Shown: positions 1 through 6,819, counted from the stretch's first letter. The stretch: DNA of 16,774 nt from CAYPKW01 sp964411425 (GCA_964411425.1 CAYPKW010000059.1:1-16774); one strand, 5' to 3'. Notes: generated from the sequence alone by a model not told the origin. A program made the numbers and translations.

Positions 1-84
1 GCTTGCTGGAACAGGTGTCGGGGTGCACCCTCGCCCCAACGAAGTCTGGTTGACCGACCCGGCCTCAAACAAAGGAGTATCCCG

Positions 85-192
85 ATGGAGAGGACACCGG
101 CATCCGAGCGGACACGCGAGAAGTTGAAGGCGTTGACAGCGGTGATCGACGACACAAAGATCGGCCACCTGATCGACGCGATCGACCACTGA
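85..192 (+). CDS. Small hypothetical protein, 35 aa
   Basis: I do not recognise this product. It is a short ORF starting at ATG 85, behind a strong Shine-Dalgarno sequence (AAAGGAG at 71-77, spacing 7), and ending with TGA at 190-192. The peptide is charged and probably helical: it begins MERTPASERTREKLKAL and ends IGHLIDAIDH. It has no signal peptide or membrane segment. It lies 34 bp upstream of another small ORF on the same strand (227-529), so the two may be co-transcribed. The good ribosome binding site is the main support. A chance ORF is still possible at this length. Confidence 0.45.
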   Translation: MERTPASERTREKLKALTAVIDDTKIGHLIDAIDH

Positions 193-226
193 GATTCGAC
201 CACGGCGCGCAACCCGCGCGGGCGGC

Positions 227-529
227 ATGCAGAACCTGAACAGAGAGCGAGCCGAGGAGATCCGCGCCGCCATGCGCGCGTCCGACGTTTGGGAACGAGC
301 GGCGCGCCTGGGCGAGAAGGCCCTCTACATGAACTGGGCGATCCAGCTGCTCATCGACCACGCGGCGCAGACGAAGGGCCGGCCCGCGAACCGGGTCGAG
401 GCGAGCCGCCTCCAGGTACTCGAGGTTGCCGCCTGGCTGGGCTCCCAGGAAGCGGCCGAAGAACTGGCGCGGCCGGAGAACCTGCTGGCGCTCGCGCAGG
501 CGAACGCAATCGATCTAGACGCCGGCTGA
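227..529 (+). CDS. Hypothetical protein, 100 aa, helical
   Basis: I do not recognise the family. The ORF starts at ATG 227 and stops at TGA 527-529. The protein is about 100 residues, soluble, rich in Ala, Glu, Arg and Leu, and probably all-helical (for example ERAEEIRAAMRASDVWERAA near the N-terminus and VLEVAAWLGSQEAAEELA in the second half). There is no signal peptide, Cys/His cluster or clear catalytic motif. The start has a poor ribosome binding site, and a small GC hairpin (205-219, GCGCG/CGCGC) sits just upstream. It follows the 35-aa ORF and converges on the GMC oxidoreductase gene, whose stop lies 70 bp away. Nothing ties it to the B6 pathway. Confidence 0.5.
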   Translation: MQNLNRERAEEIRAAMRASDVWERAARLGEKALYMNWAIQLLIDHAAQTKGRPANRVEASRLQVLEVAAWLGSQEAAEELARPENLLALAQANAIDLDAG

Positions 530-598
530 CCCATCATCGCGCTCGCTGGCTGCGCTCCTCCGCTACCAACACAAAACCGGCAAGCTGGAAACTCCGGC
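530..598. other. Short convergent intergenic gap
   Basis: This gap separates the convergent stops at 529 (+) and 599 (-). Read on the minus strand, the GMC gene is followed by paired CCGG elements and then a T-rich run (TTTTGTGTT). That could be a weak terminator, but the stem is too short to call with confidence. Nothing else is visible. Confidence 0.3.
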
Positions 599-2212
599 CT
601 AATGCCCGCGGATGTGCTGCGCGGCTTTTTCCGCGATCATCACGACGGCGGCGTTGATATTGCCGGTGACGAGATCGGGCATCACGGACGCATCGATTAC
701 GCGAAGCGCTTCCGTCCCACGGACACGGAGGCTCGTGTCGACCACGGCGGTGTCGTCCGAGTCGAGCCCCATTTTGCAGGTGCCGAGCGGATGGTGCACG
801 GTAATCGCCGATTTTCGGATATGGGCGTCGATATCGGAGTCCGCCGCAGCCTCGGGTCCGGGCGCCATCTCCTTGGCGATGAACGGGCGCAGCGAGGGTT
901 GGGCCGCGACCTCGCGCGCCAGCCGCACGCCGGCCCGCAACGACGTCCAGTCGGCATCGGTCGACAGAAATCTTTGCAGGATTCGGGGATGCGCGTTCGG
1001 ATCGCGCGACCGCAGGGCCACCATGCCGCGGCTCTCCGGATGCAGCATCACGATCCGGCAGGCGAAACCGTCGGTGAACGGCGCCTTGAACGGCGCCAAG
1101 TAGGGCCATGCCCCGAACGGCGCCGCGGTCAGCAGAAACTGGATATCGGGTTGCGGCAGTTCGGGTCGGCTCTTGAGGAACGCGGCAATGCCGCCTGGCA
1201 CGTCGGCGGCGAAGCCCTTGCCAAAAAAGTAAGCCTTGCACAGTTCGCGCGCGATCCGGTCGTACCGCATCATGCGATGAAAGGGCCCGGGGCTCATGCG
1301 CTGGTACATCAGAATGACCGAGACGTGATCCTGCAAGTTCCTGCCGACCCCGGTGAGCCCGACCGTTAGCGGGATATCCAGCCTCTTCAATTCCGCCGGA
1401 TCGCCCACGCCCGACAGCATCAGAATTTGCGGCGTATTGATGACGCCGCCGCAAAGAATCACTTCGCGGTCGGCTCGCGCGATTCTCTGCTCGTTACCCT
1501 GCATGATTTCGACGCCGACGGCGCGATTTCGCTCGAACACGACGCGGGTGACGACGGCGCGCACTTCGATGCTCAGGTTCCGGCGTCTCAGCGCCGGCCG
1601 GAGATAGGCGCTGGCGCTGCTGCAACGCCGTCCATTGCGGATCGTCATCTGCAGCCGGCCGAATCCCTCCTGCCGTTCGCCGTTGTAGTCGTCCGTCCAC
1701 GGATGTCCGGCCGATCGACCCGCTTCAGCAAAGGCGTCGAGCAGCGGGTCCTGGTAACGGCAAGTCTGCGTCGTTAGCGGACCGTCGCCGCCTCGATAGG
1801 CGCTGGCGCCGCCCTCCCAGGTCTCCTGCTTGCGGAAATAGGGAAGAACGTCTTCGTAGGACCACCCGACAAGGCCATTGGCCCGCCAGCGATCGAAATC
1901 GCCGCGGTTGCCACGCACATAGGCCATCGCGTTGACGGACGATGACCCGCCGACGACCTTGCCGCGGGCACACTCCACGCGCCGCCCGCCTACGCTCTCC
2001 TCCGGTTCGCAGAAATACATCCAGTCGTGCAGGCGGTTCTGCAGGATCCTGCCCCAACCGAGCGGAATATGGATCCATGGATCGCGGTCCCAGCCGCCGG
2101 CCTCGAGGATGAGAACCTTGGCGTCCGCGTCCTCCGACAGTCGGTTCGCGAGCACGCAACCGGCGGAGCCGGCGCCGACGATGACATAGTCATATGTGTC
2201 GCTCTTGGTCAT
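599..2212 (-). CDS. GMC-family FAD oxidoreductase, proposed 4-pyridoxate dehydrogenase
   Basis: This is a 537-aa glucose-methanol-choline (GMC) flavoprotein. Seen in the sequence: an N-terminal FAD motif GAGSAG (residues 13-18), GMC signature 1 around RGKVVGGSSSVNAMAY (83-98), signature 2 around GVINTPQILMLSGVG, and a C-terminal HHPLGTCKMG with catalytic His474 paired with Asn518 44 residues later, as in choline-oxidase-type enzymes. ATG 2212 was chosen over an in-frame GTG at 2227 because GGGG lies 9 nt upstream of it. Assignment is by context: the window has two GMC enzymes, and the other has the pyridoxine-oxidase hallmarks. The remaining GMC step of the pathway is 4-pyridoxate to 5-formyl-3-hydroxy-2-methylpyridine-4-carboxylate (EC 1.1.99.42). 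It is divergent from the operon holding the next enzyme, FHMPC dehydrogenase. GMC family is certain. The exact substrate is inferred, and another alcohol is possible. Confidence 0.75.
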   Translation of the reverse strand: MTKSDTYDYVIVGAGSAGCVLANRLSEDADAKVLILEAGGWDRDPWIHIPLGWGRILQNRLHDWMYFCEPEESVGGRRVECARGKVVGGSSSVNAMAYVRGNRGDFDRWRANGLVGWSYEDVLPYFRKQETWEGGASAYRGGDGPLTTQTCRYQDPLLDAFAEAGRSAGHPWTDDYNGERQEGFGRLQMTIRNGRRCSSASAYLRPALRRRNLSIEVRAVVTRVVFERNRAVGVEIMQGNEQRIARADREVILCGGVINTPQILMLSGVGDPAELKRLDIPLTVGLTGVGRNLQDHVSVILMYQRMSPGPFHRMMRYDRIARELCKAYFFGKGFAADVPGGIAAFLKSRPELPQPDIQFLLTAAPFGAWPYLAPFKAPFTDGFACRIVMLHPESRGMVALRSRDPNAHPRILQRFLSTDADWTSLRAGVRLAREVAAQPSLRPFIAKEMAPGPEAAADSDIDAHIRKSAITVHHPLGTCKMGLDSDDTAVVDTSLRVRGTEALRVIDASVMPDLVTGNINAAVVMIAEKAAQHIRGH

Positions 2213-2272
2213 GACGCCCGGCCCCACGGATTTCGGCTAGACGCGGCGACGCCGAACCGATCCTCGGTCCGA

Positions 2273-2301
2273 ACGATATCGCGAATGAAGCGCCGCAACA
2301 A
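2273..2301 (-). promoter_or_regulatory. Candidate sigma-70 promoter for the GMC gene
   Basis: Read on the minus strand, a -35-like TTGTTG (2301-2296) is followed after 17 bp by a -10-like TATCGT (2278-2273). Transcription would start near 2266, leaving roughly 50 nt of leader before ATG 2212. The -10 matches consensus at 4 of 6 positions and the -35 at 3 of 6, so the call is tentative. Confidence 0.35.
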
Positions 2302-2323
2302 TTGGCGCCAAGGGCGGCAAGGG

Positions 2324-2353
2324 TTGACGTTGCTGTGGCGACGTGATTACGAT
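2324..2353 (+). promoter_or_regulatory. Candidate sigma-70 promoter for the bicupin operon
   Basis: A -35-like TTGACG (2324-2329, 5 of 6 to consensus) is followed after 18 bp by TACGAT (2348-2353, 4 of 6). TTGACG-type -35 boxes are common in alphaproteobacteria. The leader to ATG 2450 would be about 90 nt and would carry the palindromes at 2416-2425 and 2434-2444. Confidence 0.45.
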
Positions 2354-2449
2354 TGCCGCGTCCCTACAACGCGCATCGGGCCATTTTCTTCGGATTGGTT
2401 CGGCCGCGATTCCGGCCACCGGTGGGACGGTTACACCTGAGGTGCAAGG

Positions 2450-3601
2450 ATGCAGGTTTCGGGCGGAGAAGCCAAAGTCATCGATCTTCAAGCGGCGCTG
2501 GACCGGCTCCATGCCGACGTATCGCGCCACAACATGGCGCCCTACTGGGTGGTCGACCGCAGCGTGAAGCATGACGAAGACCGTCAAGTCATGGATACGC
2601 AGAAGGCGGTTCCGCATCTCTGGAAATACAAGACGGAGATCGAGCCGCTGCTCTACCGCTCGGCGGAGTTGATTACCACCGAGACATCGGAGCGCCGTTC
2701 GCTCGTCCTCGTCAATCCCGGCCTGGCGCCGAAGCGGGCCACGGTCACGACGCTCTATGTCGCCTACAGGCTCAACGATCCGCGCGAAATCATGCCGCCG
2801 CACCGCCATTCGCCCAATGCGATCCGCCTCGGGCTGACCGGCAAGATGAACTTTACCGGCGTCGAGGGCGAAAACATCACCTTCGGCCCCGGCGACCTCG
2901 TCTTGACGCCGCACGACACTTGGCACAATCACGGCAACAAAGGCGACCAACCGGCGATCAACCTGAGCGTCCTCGACCTGCCGCTCGCGGAAACCCTCAA
3001 CTCCATGTATTTCGAGCATGACTACACGGAGGAGGAGGAGGGCAAGCGGGTCCGCCGGGCGATGCAGTCGGAACGCTTCCCGGCCGATTACTCGCAGCTC
3101 GTTTACGGCCATGGCGGGTTGCTGCCGCGTTTCGTGTCCCATCGTCGCGGCGCCGGCGCGGCGTCGCCGATGTACGTCTATCGCTACGACATGATGCGGG
3201 AACTGCTGCAGAAGTTCCGCGATTGGGAGGGCGACCCGTACGAAGGCGTGACGATCGAGTATGTCGATCCGACCACCGGACAGCCGATCTACAAGACCGT
3301 CACCTTCTTCATGCAGATGTTGCGGCCCGGCGAGCGGACTTTGCCGCTGAAGCAGAGCGCCAGCCTGATCTGCGCCCCCTTCGAGGGCAAGGGCTACAGT
3401 GTCATCGACGGCAAGCGGCTCGATTGGGAGCAGTTCGACACCTTCGCGGTGCCCGGCGGCACTTGGTGCGAGCATGCGAACGGCTCGGACAATAATCCGG
3501 CGATCCTGTTCGTGGCCAGCGACGAGCCGACGCTGAAGGCGCTCGCCTTCTACCGGAAGCACGGTAAGACCAAGACCGGTGAAGTGATCGCGCTGGCCTA
3601 G
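2450..3601 (+). CDS. Gentisate/salicylate 1,2-dioxygenase-like bicupin
   Basis: This is a 383-aa two-cupin protein of the gentisate 1,2-dioxygenase family, iron enzymes that cleave the ring between a hydroxylated carbon and a neighbouring carboxylated carbon. Cupin 1 has MPPHRHSPNAIRLGLTG (115-131) with ligands His118 and His120, and TPHDTWHNHGN (153-163) with His159. That spacing equals the His119/121/160 triad I recall for salicylate 1,2-dioxygenase. Arg82, Arg126 and His161 fall where that enzyme binds the substrate carboxylate and hydroxyl (alignment by eye). Cupin 2 (about 285-370) lacks the ligand histidines, with LKQSASL at 300-306. The start ATG 2450 has GAGG with 7-nt spacing. It heads the operon with LVIVD, RidA, GST and FHMPC dehydrogenase. 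I infer that it may open the ring of a B6-derived hydroxypyridine carboxylate. Gentisate or salicylate is the alternative substrate. Confidence 0.82.
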   Translation: MQVSGGEAKVIDLQAALDRLHADVSRHNMAPYWVVDRSVKHDEDRQVMDTQKAVPHLWKYKTEIEPLLYRSAELITTETSERRSLVLVNPGLAPKRATVTTLYVAYRLNDPREIMPPHRHSPNAIRLGLTGKMNFTGVEGENITFGPGDLVLTPHDTWHNHGNKGDQPAINLSVLDLPLAETLNSMYFEHDYTEEEEGKRVRRAMQSERFPADYSQLVYGHGGLLPRFVSHRRGAGAASPMYVYRYDMMRELLQKFRDWEGDPYEGVTIEYVDPTTGQPIYKTVTFFMQMLRPGERTLPLKQSASLICAPFEGKGYSVIDGKRLDWEQFDTFAVPGGTWCEHANGSDNNPAILFVASDEPTLKALAFYRKHGKTKTGEVIALA

Positions 3602-3620
3602 GAACGGTCAACGGTTTCGT

Positions 3621-3633
3621 CGGGTAGAACCCG
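3621..3633 (+). promoter_or_regulatory. Small hairpin in front of the LVIVD gene
   Basis: CGGGT-AGA-ACCCG forms a 5-bp stem with a 3-nt loop, ending 5 nt before ATG 3639. It occupies the place where a Shine-Dalgarno sequence would lie, and no good one is visible. It may lower translation or make it depend on coupling to the upstream cupin gene. Confidence 0.3.
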
Positions 3634-3638
3634 CTCAA

Positions 3639-4766
3639 ATGGCGAGCGCCAAGAACAGCAAGCGTCTGACGCATTTCGATTGCCCAGGCGGCGGCCAGGT
3701 CTGGGTGGACGGGCGCATTCTCTACATCGGCCATATGCGGGCGCCGGCCGGTACCTCGATCGTCGATGTCGCCGATCCGCGGCAACCGAGGCTGCTTGCC
3801 AGGATCGAAATGCCCACCGGCTGGCACTCCCACAAGGTGCGCGTCGCCGACGGCCTCATGATCGTCAATCACGAGCGCCAGGGGGCTGAGGGCGACAGGG
3901 AGTTCGGCGGCGGCCTCGGCATTTACGATGTGTCGAAGCCGAGCGCGCCGCGCCTGATCGGCAAATGGCGGACCCATGGCAAGGGCGTGCACCGCTACGA
4001 TTTCGACGGCCGCTACGCCTACATATCGCCGACGGCGGAGGGCTACGTCGGCAACATTGCCATGATCCTCGACCTCAAGGACCCGGCGAAGCCGGAGGAG
4101 GCGGGCCGCTGGTGGATCCCGGGCCAATGGAAAGCGGGGGCCGAGCCCTATCCGTGGGAGAATTGGACGCCACCGCGTTGCCATCATCCCATGCGCCTCG
4201 CCGATCGGCTGTACGTCAGTTACTGGCACCACGGCTACTACATTCTCGACATTTCGGACCTGTCGAAGCCGACGCTGATCGCGGGCGGCAATACGACGCC
4301 CTCCTTTCCGCATCCGACGCACACCTGCCTACCGATCCCGCAGCCATTGAAGGGCCGCAAGGTAATGGTGGTCGCCGACGAGGATGTCGCAAAATTGTGG
4401 CCGGCGGCGCCGGCCTTCGCCTGGATCTACGACATCACGAACGAGCGCTGCCCGGTGCCGATTGCCACGTTCCAGGTCGAGGGGCTCGACAAGGACGGAT
4501 CGCCGCAGCCGCAGATGATGGGCTGCCACCAGCCTTCGGAGCGATTCAAGGGGAGTGTCATTCCCTTTGCCTGGTTCGCGAAAGGCTTGCGAATCCTGGA
4601 CATCGCCGATCCCTTCGCGCCGCGCGAGGTGGCGTTCTATGAGCCGGACCCGCCCGAGGGCTGCGATCTGGCGTCGTCCAACGATGTCACCATCGACGAT
4701 CGCGGGTTGTGCTACCTGATCGACCGCCAGCGCGGCGTCGACATAATCGAGACTTCGGCCCTGTGA
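3639..4766 (+). CDS. LVIVD-repeat beta-propeller protein
   Basis: This is a 375-aa protein with seven LVIVD-type repeats, which suggests a seven-bladed propeller. The repeats centre on GTSIVDVADP (38-47), GLGIYDVSKP (92-101), NIAMILDLKDP (139-149), GYYILDISDL (199-208), FAWIYDITNE (260-269), GLRILDIADP (316-325) and GVDIIETSAL (366-375). There is no signal peptide, so it is probably cytoplasmic. Histidines recur between repeats (His63/65, 113/118, 182/183, 197/198, 225/228, 297). This could build a metal site in the central channel, as in selenium-binding-protein/methanethiol-oxidase propellers (inference). No catalytic function is established for the family as I know it. It lies 37 bp after the bicupin and 23 bp before the RidA-family gene, so a role in the same pathway is likely. 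It may be a hydrolase, lactonase or isomerase acting on the ring-cleavage product, or an assembly protein. Confidence 0.8.
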   Translation: MASAKNSKRLTHFDCPGGGQVWVDGRILYIGHMRAPAGTSIVDVADPRQPRLLARIEMPTGWHSHKVRVADGLMIVNHERQGAEGDREFGGGLGIYDVSKPSAPRLIGKWRTHGKGVHRYDFDGRYAYISPTAEGYVGNIAMILDLKDPAKPEEAGRWWIPGQWKAGAEPYPWENWTPPRCHHPMRLADRLYVSYWHHGYYILDISDLSKPTLIAGGNTTPSFPHPTHTCLPIPQPLKGRKVMVVADEDVAKLWPAAPAFAWIYDITNERCPVPIATFQVEGLDKDGSPQPQMMGCHQPSERFKGSVIPFAWFAKGLRILDIADPFAPREVAFYEPDPPEGCDLASSNDVTIDDRGLCYLIDRQRGVDIIETSAL

Positions 4767-4789
4767 GCGGGGCATCGAGGAGAGGCGAC

Positions 4790-5170
4790 GTGAAAAAAGG
4801 AATCGTTCCCATCGGCATCAAGAACTCGAACCTGCCGTTCCATCCCGCCATGCGCGCCGGCGATTTCATCTTCGTCTCCGGCCAGGTCGCCAAGGACGAG
4901 AAAGGCAACATGTGCGTCGGCGACATCGAGGAAGAAACGCGCTGGACCATCGAGTCCATCCGTCGCATCCTGGCGCTGGAGGGTGCCGACCTTCCGGATG
5001 TCGTGAAGGTTACGGTGTATCTCGCGGACGCACGCAACTTCGGGCGCTATAACAGGGTGTTCGCCGAGTACTTTCCGGAGGGGCGCGTGTCGCGCACGAC
5101 GGTCGAGGCCAGGGCCGTGATCGAGTGCAAGATCGAGATGGATGCAGTCGCGTACAAGCCGCGGGAATGA
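4790..5170 (+). CDS. RidA-family (YjgF/YER057c/UK114) protein
   Basis: This is a 126-aa single-domain RidA-family protein of normal length. RidA proteins hydrolyse enamine/imine intermediates to a ketone plus ammonia. Some subfamilies act as specific deaminases in aromatic amine catabolism. Visible features are the core RAGDFIFVSGQVAKD (22-36), the helix through VVKVTVYL (71-78), and GRVSRTTVEARAVIECKIEMDAVAY near the C-terminus. Arg102 sits at the carboxylate-binding arginine position, and Glu116 near the usual acidic residue. I chose the GTG start at 4790 because GAGGAGAGG (4777-4785) is well placed and the family begins here. A longer in-frame start would overlap the LVIVD gene. In this operon it would fit hydrolysis of a nitrogen-containing ring-opening product. 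General protection against 2-aminoacrylate is the alternative. Confidence 0.88.
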   Translation: MKKGIVPIGIKNSNLPFHPAMRAGDFIFVSGQVAKDEKGNMCVGDIEEETRWTIESIRRILALEGADLPDVVKVTVYLADARNFGRYNRVFAEYFPEGRVSRTTVEARAVIECKIEMDAVAYKPRE

Positions 5171-5224
5171 TCGGTACCGAACCGAACGGCCGACGGCGCC
5201 ATCCTGGCCACGGCAACGGGAACC

Positions 5225-5236
5225 GGGCCGCGGCCC
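5225..5236. repeat. 12-bp perfect palindrome between RidA-family and GST genes
   Basis: GGGCCGCGGCCC is a perfect palindrome inside the 91-bp RidA-GST gap, 25 bp before the GST start. It has no T-run, so it is not a typical terminator. It could be a regulatory or mRNA-stability element, or simply high-GC chance. Confidence 0.25.
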
Positions 5237-5261
5237 TGAATGGCAAGAAAGTGGGGGAAAA

Positions 5262-5864
5262 ATGTTGAGGGTCCTGGGTCGCGGCACGTCCGGCAACGTG
5301 CAAAAAGTCGTCTGGCTGCTCGAGGAGCTGGGCACGCCCTACCGGCGCGAGGATTACGGTCGGCAGTTCAACAACACCCAGGACGCCGCTTATCTCAAGC
5401 TCAATCCGAATGCCAAGGTGCCGACGCTGGTGGATGGCGACACGGTGGTCTGGGAGTCGAATACGATCCTGCGCTATATCTGCAACAAGTATCTCGGCCG
5501 GGCTTTCTATCCGGTCGACGCCGGTGAGCGCAGCCTGGTGGAGCGCTGGATGGATTGGCAGCTCGCCTCGCTCAACGGAACCTATCTCGGAATCTTCCGC
5601 GAGGCCAAGAAGCCGGCCGCCGAGCGGGCCGCCAGTTGGGCTGAGGACGCGAAGGAGCTGACGACACAGCTTGGCATCCTCGAGACCGGTATCGGCGGCC
5701 GACCTTGGATAGCCGGCGGCGCCATCACGCTGGCGGACATCTGCCTCGGCCCCATCGTTCATCGATGCCTGGATTTCCCGGTCGAACTGCCCGGCCTTGC
5801 CGGCGTCCGGGCGTGGCGCGACAGCATCGTGGCCCGGCCGGCATTCAAGAAGGCGACCGCATAG
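5262..5864 (+). CDS. Glutathione S-transferase family protein
   Basis: This is a 200-aa two-domain GST. The N-terminal thioredoxin-like domain (about 1-80) has RGTSGNVQKVVWLLEELG, with Ser10 or Thr9 in the usual activating position, the cis-proline segment NAKVPTLVDGD, and the glutathione-binding motif WESNTILRYI. The helical C-terminal domain (about 90-200) has the conserved ITLADICLGP. ATG 5262 follows GTGGGGGAAA and gives a normal-length protein. In-frame upstream starts would run back into the RidA-family gene. Glutathione-dependent cis-trans isomerases (maleylpyruvate or maleylacetoacetate isomerases) accompany gentisate-type dioxygenases, so isomerising a ring-cleavage product is the most interesting role here (inference). 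A detoxifying transferase is the alternative. Confidence 0.85.
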   Translation: MLRVLGRGTSGNVQKVVWLLEELGTPYRREDYGRQFNNTQDAAYLKLNPNAKVPTLVDGDTVVWESNTILRYICNKYLGRAFYPVDAGERSLVERWMDWQLASLNGTYLGIFREAKKPAAERAASWAEDAKELTTQLGILETGIGGRPWIAGGAITLADICLGPIVHRCLDFPVELPGLAGVRAWRDSIVARPAFKKATA

Positions 5865-5898
5865 GGACGCCCGGCATGAAAGCATTGCGGGAGGCAGC

Positions 5899-6819
5899 AT
5901 GACGAAGGCGGCCGTTATCGGTCTTGGCACCATGGGTCCAGGCATCGCCGCCACGTTGTCGCGCGCGGGCTTGAGCGTTTCGGCCTACGACGGCGACCCG
6001 ACTCAGCGCGCCAAGGCGCTTCAGGGTTTAGAAACGGCCGCCGCCGTTCTGTCCAGCCTGGGCCAGCCCGACAAAAGCGACGGTGCGACGGTCGCGATCG
6101 CCGAAACGCTGGCCGAGTGCGTGGCCGGCGCCGACTTGGTGCTGGAGACGGTCCCGGAAAATCTCGAGCTCAAGGTCAAGGTCTTCAAGGAAGTCGAGGC
6201 GTCGGTCACGAGCGAATGCGTACTGGCGTCGGATACCTCGGGCATACCGATAACGAAGATTCAGGAACATGTCGCGGCCCCGGAGCGAGTCGTCGGCATG
6301 CACTGGTCGAACCCGCCGCACATCATTCCCATGATCGAGGTGATCGCGGGGGCCAAGACCTCGGCCGCCGTCGTCGGTTGGCTGGTCGATCTCATCAAGT
6401 CGGCCGGCCTTCTGCCGGTCGTGGTGAAGAAGGACGTGCCGGGCTTTGTCGAGAACCGCGTGCTTTACGCGCTGTTGCGGGAATGCGTCGACCTCGTGGA
6501 GAAGGGCGTCATCGACGCCGAAGGGTTGGACACCTGCGTTTCCTGGGGCATCGGTTACAAGCTCTCTGTCGTCGGCCCGATGGCGCTCTTGGACATGGCC
6601 GGGCTCGACATCTACCAGGCCGTCGGCGGTTATCTGAACGGAGATCTGTGCGGCCGGGCCGACGTGGCAGACTTCGTCACCCGCCGCACCGCGCAGGGGA
6701 AACTGGGGATCAAGAGCGGCGCCGGCGTGTTTTCCTATGCCCCGGAGCGAGTGGCCGAGCTCCAGAAACAGCGGGCGCGCAAATTGGTCGCCGTGCGCAA
6801 GGCGCTGCAGGAGCCGTGA
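5899..6819 (+). CDS. 5-formyl-3-hydroxy-2-methylpyridine-4-carboxylate 5-dehydrogenase (FHMPC dehydrogenase)
   Basis: This is a 306-aa NAD-dependent protein of the 3-hydroxyacyl-CoA dehydrogenase fold. It has a Rossmann motif GLGTMGPG (8-15), then MHWSNPPHIIPMIEVI (134-149) with the His135-Glu147 pair, then a C-terminal helical domain including KKDVPGFVENRVLYALLRE. The HWSNPP variant and the stretches DTCVSWGIGYK and GPMALLDMAGLDIY match the Mesorhizobium loti FHMPC dehydrogenase as I remember it. That enzyme is unusual in oxidising an aldehyde to a carboxylate, giving 3-hydroxy-2-methylpyridine-4,5-dicarboxylate (EC 1.2.1.100). ATG 5899 has GGGAGG 5-10 nt upstream. It follows the GST gene by 34 bp. 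Neighbouring B6 genes support the call. A true hydroxyacyl-CoA or carnitine dehydrogenase is the less likely alternative. Confidence 0.85.
   Translation: MTKAAVIGLGTMGPGIAATLSRAGLSVSAYDGDPTQRAKALQGLETAAAVLSSLGQPDKSDGATVAIAETLAECVAGADLVLETVPENLELKVKVFKEVEASVTSECVLASDTSGIPITKIQEHVAAPERVVGMHWSNPPHIIPMIEVIAGAKTSAAVVGWLVDLIKSAGLLPVVVKKDVPGFVENRVLYALLRECVDLVEKGVIDAEGLDTCVSWGIGYKLSVVGPMALLDMAGLDIYQAVGGYLNGDLCGRADVADFVTRRTAQGKLGIKSGAGVFSYAPERVAELQKQRARKLVAVRKALQEP

Larger units (their letters stand above)
2213..2449. promoter_or_regulatory. Divergent control region (GMC gene / bicupin operon)
   Basis: These 237 bp separate the divergent 4-pyridoxate dehydrogenase candidate and the bicupin-led operon. 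They contain one promoter-like element per strand (listed separately) and several short palindromes: ACCGA-TCC-TCGGT at 2256-2268, TTGGCGCCAA at 2302-2311, CCACCGGTGG at 2416-2425 and CACCTGAGGTG at 2434-2444. The last overlaps the bicupin ribosome binding site. Any of these could bind a regulator. None matches a site I can name. Confidence 0.45.

Noticed and set aside
2237..3562. Long open frame (441 codons) on the minus strand opposite the bicupin
   Set aside because: The plus strand encodes a well-conserved bicupin with clear motifs. The minus frame has Arg/His/Val-rich shadow composition, typical of high-GC antisense frames.
5876..5902. Eight-codon mini-ORF (MKALREAA) overlapping the FHMPC dehydrogenase start by ATGA
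   Set aside because: It is too short and has no ribosome binding site of its own. It could aid coupling but is not a gene.
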